Source: Balneolaceae bacterium UBA3186
GTDB taxonomy: Bacteria > Bacteroidota > Rhodothermia > Balneolales > Balneolaceae
Direction of reading: 5' to 3'
DNA: 64,000 nucleotides
Assembly: GCA_002364085.1 (NCBI GenBank)
Contig: DEXK01000003.1
Span: forward strand, 1-64,000
Shown here: positions 1 to 9,649 of the stretch, one piece after another
How positions within the stretch are numbered: position 1 is the first letter of the stretch
Layout of the letters: every line of letters begins with the position of its first letter
Made by a program: the position numbers and the translations under genes
Notes under the pieces: model-generated
Databases searched by the model: none
Told to the model about the DNA's origin: nothing
What the model saw: only the letters and a program-made list of their open reading frames with translations

Positions 1-395
1 TGTAATGGAGTTCGCGCCAATAATTCCCGTCGGGAGCTTTTGGTACTGGCGCCTGTGCTGAGGAAGCTCAGTAGCGGCACAAAAGTACACAGAGCAAAGG
101 AAGGGAGTCCTATAAAAAGGCTTAACTTAGAACAATGGTACCTACTTTTGTCTTGATACAAAAGTAGCAAAAGATCAAGCCGAAGTATTTAAGACGGGTT
201 CACTGATCCTGCGCTGAATAATTCCAAAGGTCTTCGTTCTTTTAGATATAATTTCTATGCTCCTCACCCGAAGGAATTATTCCTGCTTCGCAGACGCATC
301 CGGATCAAGTTCTCTATTCCGTCTTAAATACTAAGGGCGAATTTTTCTAGAACTATCACTGCTAAACTGTCAACTAATTAAATGACATCTACAGC
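1..395. repeat. Dispersed palindromic repeat, copy 1 (cut by left edge)
   Basis: This non-coding stretch aligns along its whole length with 15733-16122. It contains a 10-bp perfect stem at 142-151/158-167 (CTACTTTTGT with a 6-nt loop). It also contains a long hairpin closed by a perfect 14-bp stem at 184-197/319-332, with an inner stem at 216-225/273-282. No convincing gene lies in 1-418. The repeat probably continues to the left of the window. Its function is unknown; it could be a non-autonomous mobile element or encode a structured RNA. Confidence 0.8.
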
Positions 396-418
396 GACCA
401 TCTAACTTGTGAACCATC

Positions 419-1141
419 CTACAAAACCTCAGAATTATTATTCAACACCTTCAAAGCTTCTCGCTTATACGTTCTTCCGATAGGAATCTGAATACCCGGA
501 AGTTCGATCTCATTATTAGACCAGCTTTCTATCATCCTGGTATTAATAATAAACGAACGATGCACTCTTAAAAAGGAAGGATTCGGTAATCGTTCTTCCA
601 TATAGGTTAAGGTCTGATGAGTGACTACTTCTTTGTTCAGCGTTTTAATTAGCACATAGTCTCTTTTGCTTTCAACATAGATGATCTCATTCAGGCAGAT
701 CTTCACATTTTTCTTATCAACAGGAACAAAAACAAAATGCTTGGAATTGTTTTCATCGGCAGTTTTTGTTGAGTGTTCTGTAATTGAATGAAGTTCAAAG
801 ACTTTGTCTACCGCTTTTAAAAAGCGATTGAATGAAATTGGTTTAAGTAAGTAATCTACTACATCCAGCTCAAATCCCTCCAAAGCATATTCACGATAAG
901 CAGTGGTAATGATTACTTTCGGAGGGTTCTTCATCATTCTCAAGAACTCAATACCTGTAAGACGTGGCATTTGAATATCAAGGAAAAGAATATCTACTTG
1001 AGATTCCCGTAGAGCCTGAAAAGCTTTCACCGCATTTTGGAAAGTAGCTTTAACTTCCAAGCCATCAATTTTAGACACATGAGATTCAATAACCTCAATG
1101 GCTAGGGGTTCATCATCTATTATGAAGCAGGAAAGACTCAA
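419..1141 (-). CDS. LytTR-family response regulator
   Basis: This is a 240-residue two-component response regulator. The N-terminal receiver domain (about residues 1-120) has the acidic pair D9/D10, the predicted phospho-acceptor D55 in FLDIQMP, and the conserved Lys in LLKPI. A LytTR DNA-binding domain fills about residues 135-235 (YVESKRDYV, FLRVHRSFIIN). The start is a TTG overlapping the TGA stop of the upstream histidine kinase, so the two are translationally coupled partners. LytTR regulators usually control surface or exported functions. The target genes cannot be read from the sequence; the divergent DUF5916 gene is one possibility. Confidence 0.9.
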   Translation of the reverse strand: MSLSCFIIDDEPLAIEVIESHVSKIDGLEVKATFQNAVKAFQALRESQVDILFLDIQMPRLTGIEFLRMMKNPPKVIITTAYREYALEGFELDVVDYLLKPISFNRFLKAVDKVFELHSITEHSTKTADENNSKHFVFVPVDKKNVKICLNEIIYVESKRDYVLIKTLNKEVVTHQTLTYMEERLPNPSFLRVHRSFIINTRMIESWSNNEIELPGIQIPIGRTYKREALKVLNNNSEVL

Positions 1142-2220
1142 ACGCTGTTGTGATCTAGAAGTTCATCAAGTTCAATAGTTAATGAAACGGAATACTGATC
1201 TTCGGTATCGTTTGTTTCAAGTGTATAATGATCTTCATATAAAAGTTCTAAACGCCTGCGAACATTTTTAAGACCGATGCCTTTTTGATATTCGAACTCA
1301 TTCTTTTCAACCGTATCGAAGCCATTGCTGTTTTTTACAGACAGACTTAGAGATCGGTCTACCACCTTTATGTGGATCTCAACCCATACTTCATCAATGG
1401 AATCACTGGTTCCGTGTTTGAAAGCATTTTCCACAAATGGAAGCAGCAGCATAGGTGGTATCTGGTTTTTGGAAACATCACCCTCCGTTTCATAGGTAAT
1501 GGTGAGTCGGTCATCGTACCGTATTTTTTCTAAAGCGATGTAATTTTCTATCAGCTTTAGTTCTTTGCTTAAGGGAACTGTTCTGGAATTGCACTCATAC
1601 AGCATAAAGCTGAGGAGTTCAGATAACTTCAGAACAACTTCAGGGGAATTTTCAGATTTTTTCAGCGTGAGAGCATACAAATTATTCAAAGTGTTAAACA
1701 AAAAATGAGGGTGGATCTGTCCTTTAAGAAAATTAAGCTCGGCTTGTAATTTTTGTTGTCTCAGTTCCTGAGACTTACTCTCCTCATTATAAAAATGTTT
1801 GGTAATTTTGATGAAAGCACCGAGTGCTACTGCCGGATAAATACTGAGTACATTTTTGATACTCTTGGGGATATTGAAAGGGCTGCCGGCCATAAACTCG
1901 TATGCGTAGATCGGGTAAAACACATAGTAATCCAAAAAACGTTGAATAAAACCTGCAAGTAAAATTATAGTGATGGTTAAAAGTGTAGCAGCTACATATT
2001 TCTTCTTCAGAAAGTACCTGGGGATTATGAAGTACATCGTAAAATAGGTCGCTGCGATCTTGATCGGCAGATAAGCCATCGCCCAGAAAAACTCAGCACC
2101 AAAATTGTCTTCGAAATAACCATAAATGCCGGTATAGATAGCAATGTAGCACGCCCAAAAAAGAATATGCCAACCAATTCGGTTGCCGGTAGATTGATAT
2201 TTGTGAACTATGTTTAACAT
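1138..2220 (-). CDS. LytS/YehU-type sensor histidine kinase
   Basis: This membrane histidine kinase belongs to the His_kinase (LytS/YpdA) family. About four hydrophobic segments occupy the first 140 residues, followed by a short coiled stretch and the phospho-acceptor motif IHPHFLFNTLN near residue 170. The C-terminal ATPase part carries PFVENAFKHG (N box) and GIGLKNVRRRL. There is no extracellular sensor domain. I start it at the ATG at 2220; a TTG two codons earlier is also possible. Its stop overlaps the TTG start of the LytTR regulator, its likely partner. Confidence 0.9.
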   Translation of the reverse strand: MLNIVHKYQSTGNRIGWHILFWACYIAIYTGIYGYFEDNFGAEFFWAMAYLPIKIAATYFTMYFIIPRYFLKKKYVAATLLTITIILLAGFIQRFLDYYVFYPIYAYEFMAGSPFNIPKSIKNVLSIYPAVALGAFIKITKHFYNEESKSQELRQQKLQAELNFLKGQIHPHFLFNTLNNLYALTLKKSENSPEVVLKLSELLSFMLYECNSRTVPLSKELKLIENYIALEKIRYDDRLTITYETEGDVSKNQIPPMLLLPFVENAFKHGTSDSIDEVWVEIHIKVVDRSLSLSVKNSNGFDTVEKNEFEYQKGIGLKNVRRRLELLYEDHYTLETNDTEDQYSVSLTIELDELLDHNSV

Positions 2221-2442
2221 GACCAAGCATGAATGTACGCATTGAACCTTAAGAAATTGTATAGGATTTTCTCATTTCTGCAAACAGCGTATTTTTGGGG
2301 ATAAACAACACTTTACAAGCTGCAGATGGCTAAAATCATCGGGTAAATGTCTTCCGGCGATGATAACCTGTTACGTATCTAAGTTATAAATTAGAGTATT
2401 TTTTATCGCGTATATCTGTTCCAACAAAAATGGGATAGAACT

Positions 2443-4653
2443 ATGAAATACTTTTTATTACTTGCATCTGCAGTGCTTTTTAATTCTAAACTAGTAGCAC
2501 AGGAACAGCCGATCTACGATAATTTTATACTTAACGCTACAAAAATAAACGCGAAAATTGTTGTAGATGGCGAATTGAGCGAACCTGAATGGGAATTGGC
2601 AACCATCACTTCTGATTTTCTCAACAAAGCGCCAAAAGATACGGGACTTGCTGTAAACCAAACCAGAACCTGGATCATGTATGACGATGAATTTTTATAC
2701 ATCGGTGCAGTAAACTATCAGAAAAGAGAAGATCTGGTTATTAAAACATTAAAGAGAGACAACTCATCTTATCACTGGGATAGCGATGGATTTAGTGTAG
2801 TTCTGGATCCATTGAATAAGCAAACCAATGGTTTTTTGTTTGGAGTAAATGCTGCTGGTGCACGAGTGGACGGAATGGTAAGTATCGAAAACTCCAGAAC
2901 CCGACCTGATGTAAACTGGGACAATGTGTGGTACAGTTCCGTAAAAGTACATGACGATTATTGGGTTGCAGAATTTGCTATTCCATTTAAATCCATCAAT
3001 TACGATACCAATGTGGAAGAATGGGGAATTAATTTTGTTCGAAATGATATGAAGAGAAACGAATACTCTACCTGGAGCCATGTTCCGCTCGGATTTCCGG
3101 GGATTGATATAGGTCATTTAGGCACCATGGTGATCAAAGACATCCCGCCCAAGAGAAAACAAGGAGCCATCGTACAACCTTATGCTTTGGGATCATCAAA
3201 TAAAGACTTTCAGGCTACAAATAATAGCCTGGAAAATGATATTGAAATCGGTTTGGATGCAAAGATCCCGGTTGGACAAAACCTGAAGTTAGATCTTACT
3301 GTAAATCCCGATTTTTCAACAGTTGATGTAGATAGGCAGGTTACTAATCTTTCAAGATTCAGTATTTTCTTTCCGGAAAAAAGAGCCTTCTTTCTTGAAA
3401 ACAGCGATCTATTCGGAAGTTTTGGGACCTGGGGATTGAAGCCGTTCTTCTCAAGGAGAATTGGTTTAAACAATGGTGAAATAGTTCCAATTCTTTTTGG
3501 CGCAAGAGTAACAGGTAATCTAAGTGAAGATCTGAGAGTTGGTATTTTGAATGCTCATACGAGATCGGTCAATGATCTTTCAGCTAATAACTATACCGTT
3601 GCTTCAGTTCAGCAAAACCTGGTAGGGCGCACTAATGTGAAAGCGCTATTCACTAATCGGTCTTTATTTGATGGCACATCTCCAACCGGAGAAGATTACA
3701 ATCGAACCATTGGAGCAGAATTCAATTACACTTCTGAAAACGGATACTGGAACGGAAATGCGAGATATCATTGGTCGCAAACAGAGGAGAAATTTGACGA
3801 TGCTTATTTCGCAGGTGCGACCTTGATGTATGGCGACGGCGATAAATTCTTTGGAATTACTGCAGACCGAGTTGAAGACAATTATATAAACGAACTTGGA
3901 TTTTCTGATCGCTTATTTCAGTATGATGCCGAAGCAGGAGAATTGAAAAGAGTAGGGTATAACTTTTTAAATCCATGGGCAGGATTTACCATCCGTCCAG
4001 ATGCGGACTGGATAAACAGCTATACATTTTCAGGTTGGATGGTTGGGTCAACCAGAACAAACGGAGATTTTATCGACAGGATATTATCAGTTAATTTTGA
4101 AATGTATACAAAAGACTGGGGAGGAGTAAGTTTGAGTGCCAGAAACAGTAAAGTGGCGTTACTATTCCCAACAAACTTGATTAACGGAGACGAATTACTT
4201 CCGGTTGATACGTATAGCTTCAATAGAATTGCGTTCGATTATTTTTCTGATTCACGTGGAGTAATAAGCGGAAGTTTGAACACTTCTTTCGGGGAATTCT
4301 ATAACGGAACCAGAACACAGTTTGGAGGTTCTTTGAATATGAGAGTTCAGCCCTGGGGAAATTTTGGAGTTCGCTATGTAGGGAACAAGGTAATCCTACC
4401 AGACAATTATGGTAAAGCAACTTTACATCTTATCGGTCCACAGGCAGAAGTAAGTTTCTCAAATAATCTGAGCTGGACCAGTTTCCTGCAATACAATACT
4501 CAGGCAGAAAACTTTAATGTTAACAGCAGATTACAGTGGAGATTTGCTTCCATGTCGGATCTGTTCATTGTATATAACGACAACTATGCCACGGATAATT
4601 TCGCAGTGAAAAATCGCGGTGTGGTATTTAAAATGAACTATTGGTTTAATTAA
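2443..4653 (+). CDS. DUF5916 / CBM9-like exported protein
   Basis: This 736-residue exported protein has a signal peptide ending near residue 20 (KLVAQ). Residues about 30-225 resemble the CBM9-like DOMON fold that opens DUF5916 proteins (VDGELSEPEWELA, WDSDGFSVVLDPL). The remainder is rich in alternating aromatic/polar strands and ends in an aromatic residue pair, which suggests an outer-membrane beta-barrel. It is related to Bacteroidota proteins of unknown substrate often annotated as carbohydrate binding. It is monocistronic, with a strong terminator after it at 4663-4712. Confidence 0.8.
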   Translation: MKYFLLLASAVLFNSKLVAQEQPIYDNFILNATKINAKIVVDGELSEPEWELATITSDFLNKAPKDTGLAVNQTRTWIMYDDEFLYIGAVNYQKREDLVIKTLKRDNSSYHWDSDGFSVVLDPLNKQTNGFLFGVNAAGARVDGMVSIENSRTRPDVNWDNVWYSSVKVHDDYWVAEFAIPFKSINYDTNVEEWGINFVRNDMKRNEYSTWSHVPLGFPGIDIGHLGTMVIKDIPPKRKQGAIVQPYALGSSNKDFQATNNSLENDIEIGLDAKIPVGQNLKLDLTVNPDFSTVDVDRQVTNLSRFSIFFPEKRAFFLENSDLFGSFGTWGLKPFFSRRIGLNNGEIVPILFGARVTGNLSEDLRVGILNAHTRSVNDLSANNYTVASVQQNLVGRTNVKALFTNRSLFDGTSPTGEDYNRTIGAEFNYTSENGYWNGNARYHWSQTEEKFDDAYFAGATLMYGDGDKFFGITADRVEDNYINELGFSDRLFQYDAEAGELKRVGYNFLNPWAGFTIRPDADWINSYTFSGWMVGSTRTNGDFIDRILSVNFEMYTKDWGGVSLSARNSKVALLFPTNLINGDELLPVDTYSFNRIAFDYFSDSRGVISGSLNTSFGEFYNGTRTQFGGSLNMRVQPWGNFGVRYVGNKVILPDNYGKATLHLIGPQAEVSFSNNLSWTSFLQYNTQAENFNVNSRLQWRFASMSDLFIVYNDNYATDNFAVKNRGVVFKMNYWFN

Positions 4654-4662
4654 TCACGAAGA

Positions 4663-4712
4663 ATCTAAGACGAAGATCTACAACTACTTTTAGTGGTTCG
4701 TCTTAGTTTTTT
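4663..4712 (+). terminator. Rho-independent terminator
   Basis: A perfect 10-bp stem (CTAAGACGAA at 4665-4674 with its complement at 4697-4706) is followed directly by a run of six T. It lies 10 bp after the DUF5916 stop and should end that transcript. Confidence 0.85.
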
Positions 4713-4738
4713 AAATAAGAGATAAAACGAAATTACTT

Positions 4739-5350
4739 ATGAAAAAACTGCTACTTATATCATTCTTAGTTATCGCAGCAACAATAACCTCTCAAGCTCA
4801 GGGTAAACTTGTCGGCGGACCATGTGAAGGATGTGAAGCTGTATTCGAATTTGGAGACCAAAAGCTTTCCTCCGTTGATACTCTCCCGGAATTCGGAAGC
4901 GATGGAATTGATATTAAAGTTACCGGAATGGTGTACAAGATAGATGGGAAAACTCCGGCTGAAGGTGTTATCCTTTATGTATACCAAACAAATGAAGAAG
5001 GAGTTTATCCCAAAAAAGGAGACGAAACGGGTTGGGCAAGAAGACATGGCTATATTCGTGGCTGGATAAAAACAGATGAAGAAGGGAGATATTCTTTTTT
5101 AACGCAAAAGCCGATGTTCTATGGAAATGAACCAGCACACATTCATTTAACTATTCTTGAGCCAAACGGAAAGTATTATTGGCTGGGAAGCTACTTGTTT
5201 GAAGGTGATAAAAATTTGACTTCAGGTCAGCTTAATGATATAAACCCGCGAGGCGGAAGTACCGGAATCATGAGTCTGACTATAGATGAAGATATATTAA
5301 CCGGCAATAGAGATATCATTCTGGGAAAGAATATTTCGGGTTATGAATAA
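4739..5350 (+). CDS. Intradiol ring-cleavage dioxygenase-like exported protein
   Basis: This 203-residue protein has a signal peptide ending near residue 21 (TSQAQ). It carries the core of the protocatechuate 3,4-dioxygenase/intradiol fold: RGWIKTDEEGRYSF, then KPMFYGNEPAHIH. H134, H136 and Y128 match iron ligands; Y90 is a candidate for the second tyrosine ligand. Secreted short members of this family are common in Bacteroidota, and their natural substrates are mostly unknown. No aromatic degradation genes are nearby, so a catabolic role is not supported. A DoxX gene follows after 89 bp. Confidence 0.75.
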   Translation: MKKLLLISFLVIAATITSQAQGKLVGGPCEGCEAVFEFGDQKLSSVDTLPEFGSDGIDIKVTGMVYKIDGKTPAEGVILYVYQTNEEGVYPKKGDETGWARRHGYIRGWIKTDEEGRYSFLTQKPMFYGNEPAHIHLTILEPNGKYYWLGSYLFEGDKNLTSGQLNDINPRGGSTGIMSLTIDEDILTGNRDIILGKNISGYE

Positions 5351-5439
5351 GATCTTTGTGGCAATTCAATCTTATCTGTGAAAAAAAAAGCGTTTGATTA
5401 TATTGACTCGAATTTAAGATCAAACTCTAAAATCATAAT

Positions 5440-5862
5440 ATGTCACTTAATCTCAATTTCGACTCACTTAAAAAATATAAAGACGAAGGGTTGCTGTTAC
5501 TCAGAGTAGGAGTAGGCTTGAATTATCTGTTTTTTCACGGATGGGGAAAGTTAATGGGTGGTCACGAACGATGGATTTCACTCGGGCAAGTAATGCCTCA
5601 TTTTGGAGTTGATGAAATTGCCATGGTTTGGGGATTTTTGGGAGCGCTTATTGAAACACTGGGAGCTTTGCTCTTTGCAGTAGGGTATAAATTCAGATTC
5701 GTTGCGATGCTTTTAGGATCAATGATGCTGGTTGCCGTTTATGCACACATAAGCGACGGAGATAGCTGGCGACAGGCTTCGCATGCATTTAAGATGATGT
5801 TCGTATTTTTTGGAATGATGCTGATCGGATCCGGAAAATATACGGTCGGTAAATCCAGTTAA
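5440..5862 (+). CDS. DoxX family membrane protein
   Basis: This 140-residue protein has about four transmembrane segments and the DoxX signature (LLLRVGVGLNYLFFHGWGKL, then FLGALIETLGALLFAVG and MFVFFGMMLIGSGKYTV). DoxX-like proteins are integral membrane proteins linked to quinone or thiol redox processes, but no reaction can be assigned here. It follows the intradiol-like gene in the same direction and may be co-transcribed. Confidence 0.85.
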   Translation: MSLNLNFDSLKKYKDEGLLLLRVGVGLNYLFFHGWGKLMGGHERWISLGQVMPHFGVDEIAMVWGFLGALIETLGALLFAVGYKFRFVAMLLGSMMLVAVYAHISDGDSWRQASHAFKMMFVFFGMMLIGSGKYTVGKSS

Positions 5863-5895
5863 CAGTAAGAAAAGAGAAATTTGTGGTGTTCTTAT

Positions 5896-6942
5896 TTAAT
5901 TATTTCTGACTACTCTAAACTCTCCTTCCTTCATTAAAATAAAGTTTTCATTCCCAACAATGGCATTAAAATCATTGATGGGATCCATTTCTCCATCATC
6001 AGCGAGTGGGAAAGTCCCGTAATGCATACCGATGCTTAATCCGGCGCCAATATCTTTATGAATCTGAAGTGCCTGAGCGGGGTCTACATGAACAGGCCCC
6101 ATAAACCATCGTGGGATATAAGCTCCGATTGGGATCAACGCAGTTTTTACAGGAGCGTAATCTTTTCCAATTCTTTTAAAGAACTTGTTGTAGCCGGTGT
6201 CACCAGCGAAATAAATATTTCCATTAGCAGATTCAATAACAAATCCTGCCCATAAAGTTTTGTCACGATCAAACATTCCTCGGCTAGAAAAGTGCTGGGC
6301 TTCAACGGCAGAAATAGAAACAGAATCATTGACAGAATGCTCTTGCCACCAATCGAGATGTATAGTTTTAGAAATTCCTTTTCTATTCAAATATAGATTT
6401 ACACCTAGAGGGGTGATAAAAACCGGATCATGAATTTCTTTAATTCTCTGGAGTGTATTTATATCCAAATGATCGTAGTGATTATGGCTGATCAATACAT
6501 AATCCAGTTCAGGAAGGTCCTCGAATTTAATTCCGGGAGGGCGCATTCGTTTTGGTCCAGCAAAACTAAATGGCGATACTCGTTTGCTATATACCGGATC
6601 AGTAATGATATTTATTCCATCTGTCTGGATGAGAAAAGTGGAATGATTTACATAAGTAATTACCTGAGATGAATCCGAAATACGGTTGGCAGGCTTTTTA
6701 CCAAAAGTAACATCAGCTTCTGTTTTCTCTGTCCATTTGCCCGGCTCTCTTGTTAAGAGCCATTTTATTAATTCCCGAGAGCTTTTCTCTTCATAGCCTT
6801 CACCATTAAGGAATTTTGTTCCGTCAAAATTACCCGATGGCTCACCCGAATACCCGGGTGCTGAAACAGAGTAACCTATTCCTGCTATGACTATAGCAAA
6901 AGCAAACAGCACAATAAATACAATCATGAATATTTTTTTCAT
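5896..6942 (-). CDS. MBL-fold metallo-hydrolase (NAPE-PLD/RomA-like)
   Basis: This is a 348-residue metallo-beta-lactamase-fold hydrolase with an N-terminal hydrophobic anchor or signal (residues 5-25). The metal motif HNHYDH gives H153, H155, D157 and H158; later ligand regions are AQHFSSRGMFDRD, FAGDTGY and GMHYGTFPL. The N-terminal block (WTEKTEADVTFGKKPA, YVNHSTFLIQ) is typical of the RomA/NAPE-hydrolysing phospholipase D-like branch. A role on phospholipid-like substrates in the envelope is inferred from family only. Monocistronic. Confidence 0.85.
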   Translation of the reverse strand: MKKIFMIVFIVLFAFAIVIAGIGYSVSAPGYSGEPSGNFDGTKFLNGEGYEEKSSRELIKWLLTREPGKWTEKTEADVTFGKKPANRISDSSQVITYVNHSTFLIQTDGINIITDPVYSKRVSPFSFAGPKRMRPPGIKFEDLPELDYVLISHNHYDHLDINTLQRIKEIHDPVFITPLGVNLYLNRKGISKTIHLDWWQEHSVNDSVSISAVEAQHFSSRGMFDRDKTLWAGFVIESANGNIYFAGDTGYNKFFKRIGKDYAPVKTALIPIGAYIPRWFMGPVHVDPAQALQIHKDIGAGLSIGMHYGTFPLADDGEMDPINDFNAIVGNENFILMKEGEFRVVRNN

Positions 6943-7080
6943 TGTTTGTTCAAATGTTGGGAAGAAATGCTGTAATTCTAATTAAACTATTTTCGTTCAG
7001 GTTTTGAATTATTAAGGACGCAAATGTTGCCAAATAGAATTCCAATTTCGGAAAGGCGTCATTTTTTCAAAAATGAGGAA

Positions 7081-8160
7081 TTAGTCATTTTTATAATCGA
7101 TTGGGAGCATAACAGAAATTCTTTCAAAACCCCATTTACCTGAAAGCTGGAGAACGGTAGGATCGAATAAAGCACCATTTTCGTCGATTAAAATATAAGG
7201 TATTTCCCCAGAATAAGTTAAGTAAGAGAGGGCGTGGTCGTTCACAACTTTATCAAAGAGATCAAACCTGACCTGATGCCCAACTATTACAGGTGTATAG
7301 GTCAATTTGAATACAGAATATCTTTCTATAAGAGTCTTCCAAATTTTGGGATAATAAAAAGCAAGTTGACTTATTTCGGACTCTTCAACCCGCTCAATTT
7401 TAGAACCCATGGAAACTATTTTAAATCTTTCTTTTCTAAGATCGTCCAGAACTAAACTTTTAAAGAAATGTGCAGGAGATCCTTTGTAAGCTTCCGAACG
7501 GTTTTTATTCCACCTCCGTATTACGTTTTTATCAGAGGACTCCATTTCGCTGAATCTTGTATTCAGTTTATAAATACCGGTATTATCATCAGGATTAAAG
7601 TGTACTTGCAGGAATTCTGTCTCAATAATATAGCCCAGATCCCGGTTGTGGATTATTAAAGGAGCTTCAGTATAAACATTTATTTTATTTTGTTTATTTG
7701 GACCTTCAAAGCGTAATACTTCCGGATTTTGGAAGAAGGTATTCTCTGAAAATTTTCTATCTCCAATAAAGAATCTTTGAAATCGATTAAAATTCGATTT
7801 CCATTCTGTATTATCAGCGGCTACAACAATTTCGTCAAGTTCAATCGGCTTTTCCTTTAGGCTAAAGCTATAGCTCTTATTTTCCCCTTTTTCTATGTTG
7901 ATATTAATACGTTCAGTTTGGTAGCCTATTGAGCTTGCAACCAATATAAAAGGGCCGGTTAGATTAGTTTGAAAAGAAAATGAACCATCAGCATTTGTTT
8001 GTTTTCCAATTGTTGTTTCTGATAAATATACATTAACTCCTTGAAGAGGCTCTTTGGTAGTAGCATCAAATACAGACCCGGAAATTGTAACCTGTGATAA
8101 TACCGGGCTGCTGATCAATGCAAGAAGAACAATTATATATATACTCAGTTTCATATTCAT
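7081..8160 (-). CDS. Carboxypeptidase-regulatory-like domain protein
   Basis: This 359-residue exported protein has a signal peptide ending near residue 22 (SPVLSQ). Residues about 24-110 form a carboxypeptidase D regulatory-like beta-sandwich (ISGSVFDATTKEPLQGVNVYL, GYQTERI), ending in the LDEIVV box seen before many TonB-dependent or DUF5686-type proteins. The remaining 250 residues resemble no family I recognise and there is no plug or barrel, so this is not a TonB receptor. Confidence 0.7.
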   Translation of the reverse strand: MNMKLSIYIIVLLALISSPVLSQVTISGSVFDATTKEPLQGVNVYLSETTIGKQTNADGSFSFQTNLTGPFILVASSIGYQTERININIEKGENKSYSFSLKEKPIELDEIVVAADNTEWKSNFNRFQRFFIGDRKFSENTFFQNPEVLRFEGPNKQNKINVYTEAPLIIHNRDLGYIIETEFLQVHFNPDDNTGIYKLNTRFSEMESSDKNVIRRWNKNRSEAYKGSPAHFFKSLVLDDLRKERFKIVSMGSKIERVEESEISQLAFYYPKIWKTLIERYSVFKLTYTPVIVGHQVRFDLFDKVVNDHALSYLTYSGEIPYILIDENGALFDPTVLQLSGKWGFERISVMLPIDYKND

Positions 8161-8204
8161 TATTTGTGAATATCTACTAATCTGGATAAGTAAAAAAGGG
8201 GAAT

Positions 8205-9539
8205 TTAATTCGCCATTAAATTCTCAATCTCATCTACTTCTTTAGGAACATTCGTCATATTCTCGAGACCATCGTCAGTTACAATAATATCATCTTCAAT
8301 ACGAACTCCTCCAAAGTCTAGAAGGGATTCTACTTTATCAGTATTTAGGAACTGGTTTTTTTCAGGGTCAGCGATCGCTGGTTTTAGAACTGCAGGCACA
8401 AAATAAATTCCGGGCTCAATTGTAACTACCATCCCCGGTAATAATTCTCGTCGCGCTCTTAAAAATTTAATTCCGGGGCGATCGATTCTATCCACTCCTT
8501 TAGGATACCCGCCCACATCGTGAGTATCGAGCCCTAAGAAATGGCCAAGACCATGAGGAAAGAAAAGCGCAAAGATATTTTCATTCATGATGTCGTCAAT
8601 ATTGCCTTTCACAATATCCATATCTTTTAAGCCTTCCATCATAGTTCGGGCGGCCAGTAAATGGAGGTCTTCCATTTTAACTCCTGGCTTTATTTCCTTT
8701 AAAACTTTATCCATGCCGGTTAAAACAGAATTGTAGATTCCTTTCTGGATGTCCGTGTAGGTTCCATTTGCAGGGAAGGTTCTGGTATAATCGGCAGCAT
8801 ACCCATTACATTCGAAACCCGAATCCATCAAAAATAAATCTCCATCTTTGATCTTGCTGTTGTTCACTACATAGTGAAGAATAGAAGCATTTACACCTGA
8901 AGCAAAGATTCCATTGTATGCATCCTGAAGTAAACCATTCTCGATCTGTACTTTATTGAAGATCGCTTTCATTTCGTATTCGTACATGCCTGGTTTGATG
9001 GACTTCATAACCTCCAGATAAGCTAGATCATTTACACGACAAGCTTCACGCATTTGATCAAGCTCCCAATCCGTTTTAAGAACTCTGCAATAAGTAAGCG
9101 CATCAACTAAGGCTTCCGTCTCAACATTAAATTCCCGGTCAAGATCTTCAACAAACTCAGCTTGTTCATCATCAATGCAGTACACTGTTTCAGGTGTTAA
9201 TTCATTTAAAACAGTAAGAATATCATTTTGATAATGAAGATGATCAGGTTGGTATTCTTCCTGATATTGTTCTCTTGTTTTTACATAGCCATGCCACACA
9301 GCATATTGAGCATCACGCTCAGGAACAAAGAGATGGTACTCTTCTTTTTTTAGATCCAAAATTAACGAACAATCGGCTTCATTTACTCCTGTTAAGTACC
9401 AGAAATTCGATTCCTGGCGGAATGGAAATTCATAGTCAGTTCCATAACGGTACATTGTTTCTGCTCCTTGAATGAAAACCACGCCGTTCTGATTGTCATC
9501 AAATAATGAAAAAAGTTTTTCTCTGTGTTGGTTGTGCAT
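8205..9539 (-). CDS. pepP: Xaa-Pro aminopeptidase (M24B)
   Basis: This 444-residue aminopeptidase P removes N-terminal residues preceding proline. Residues about 1-130 form the AMP_N domain; the C-terminal pita-bread domain carries the five metal ligands D239 (MDSGF), D250 (ADYTRTF), H333 (HGLGHFLGLDTHD), E375 (TIEPGIYF) and E415 (VRIEDD). All catalytic residues are present and the length is normal for the family. It is cytoplasmic, with no signal peptide, and stands alone. Confidence 0.93.
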   Translation of the reverse strand: MHNQHREKLFSLFDDNQNGVVFIQGAETMYRYGTDYEFPFRQESNFWYLTGVNEADCSLILDLKKEEYHLFVPERDAQYAVWHGYVKTREQYQEEYQPDHLHYQNDILTVLNELTPETVYCIDDEQAEFVEDLDREFNVETEALVDALTYCRVLKTDWELDQMREACRVNDLAYLEVMKSIKPGMYEYEMKAIFNKVQIENGLLQDAYNGIFASGVNASILHYVVNNSKIKDGDLFLMDSGFECNGYAADYTRTFPANGTYTDIQKGIYNSVLTGMDKVLKEIKPGVKMEDLHLLAARTMMEGLKDMDIVKGNIDDIMNENIFALFFPHGLGHFLGLDTHDVGGYPKGVDRIDRPGIKFLRARRELLPGMVVTIEPGIYFVPAVLKPAIADPEKNQFLNTDKVESLLDFGGVRIEDDIIVTDDGLENMTNVPKEVDEIENLMAN

Positions 9540-9649
9540 TTCTTACTCTTTCTATAGTTAAAATTTGGGCATCTGTAACATCATAATACTTTAACACATT
9601 TTCGAATGGTGTTAAAGTGTTATGGTACCAAAGATTTTGAACTTCAAGC

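Noticed and set aside
7081..8160. TonB-dependent receptor
   Set aside because: Only the carboxypeptidase-like N-terminal domain is present; at 359 residues there is no plug or barrel.
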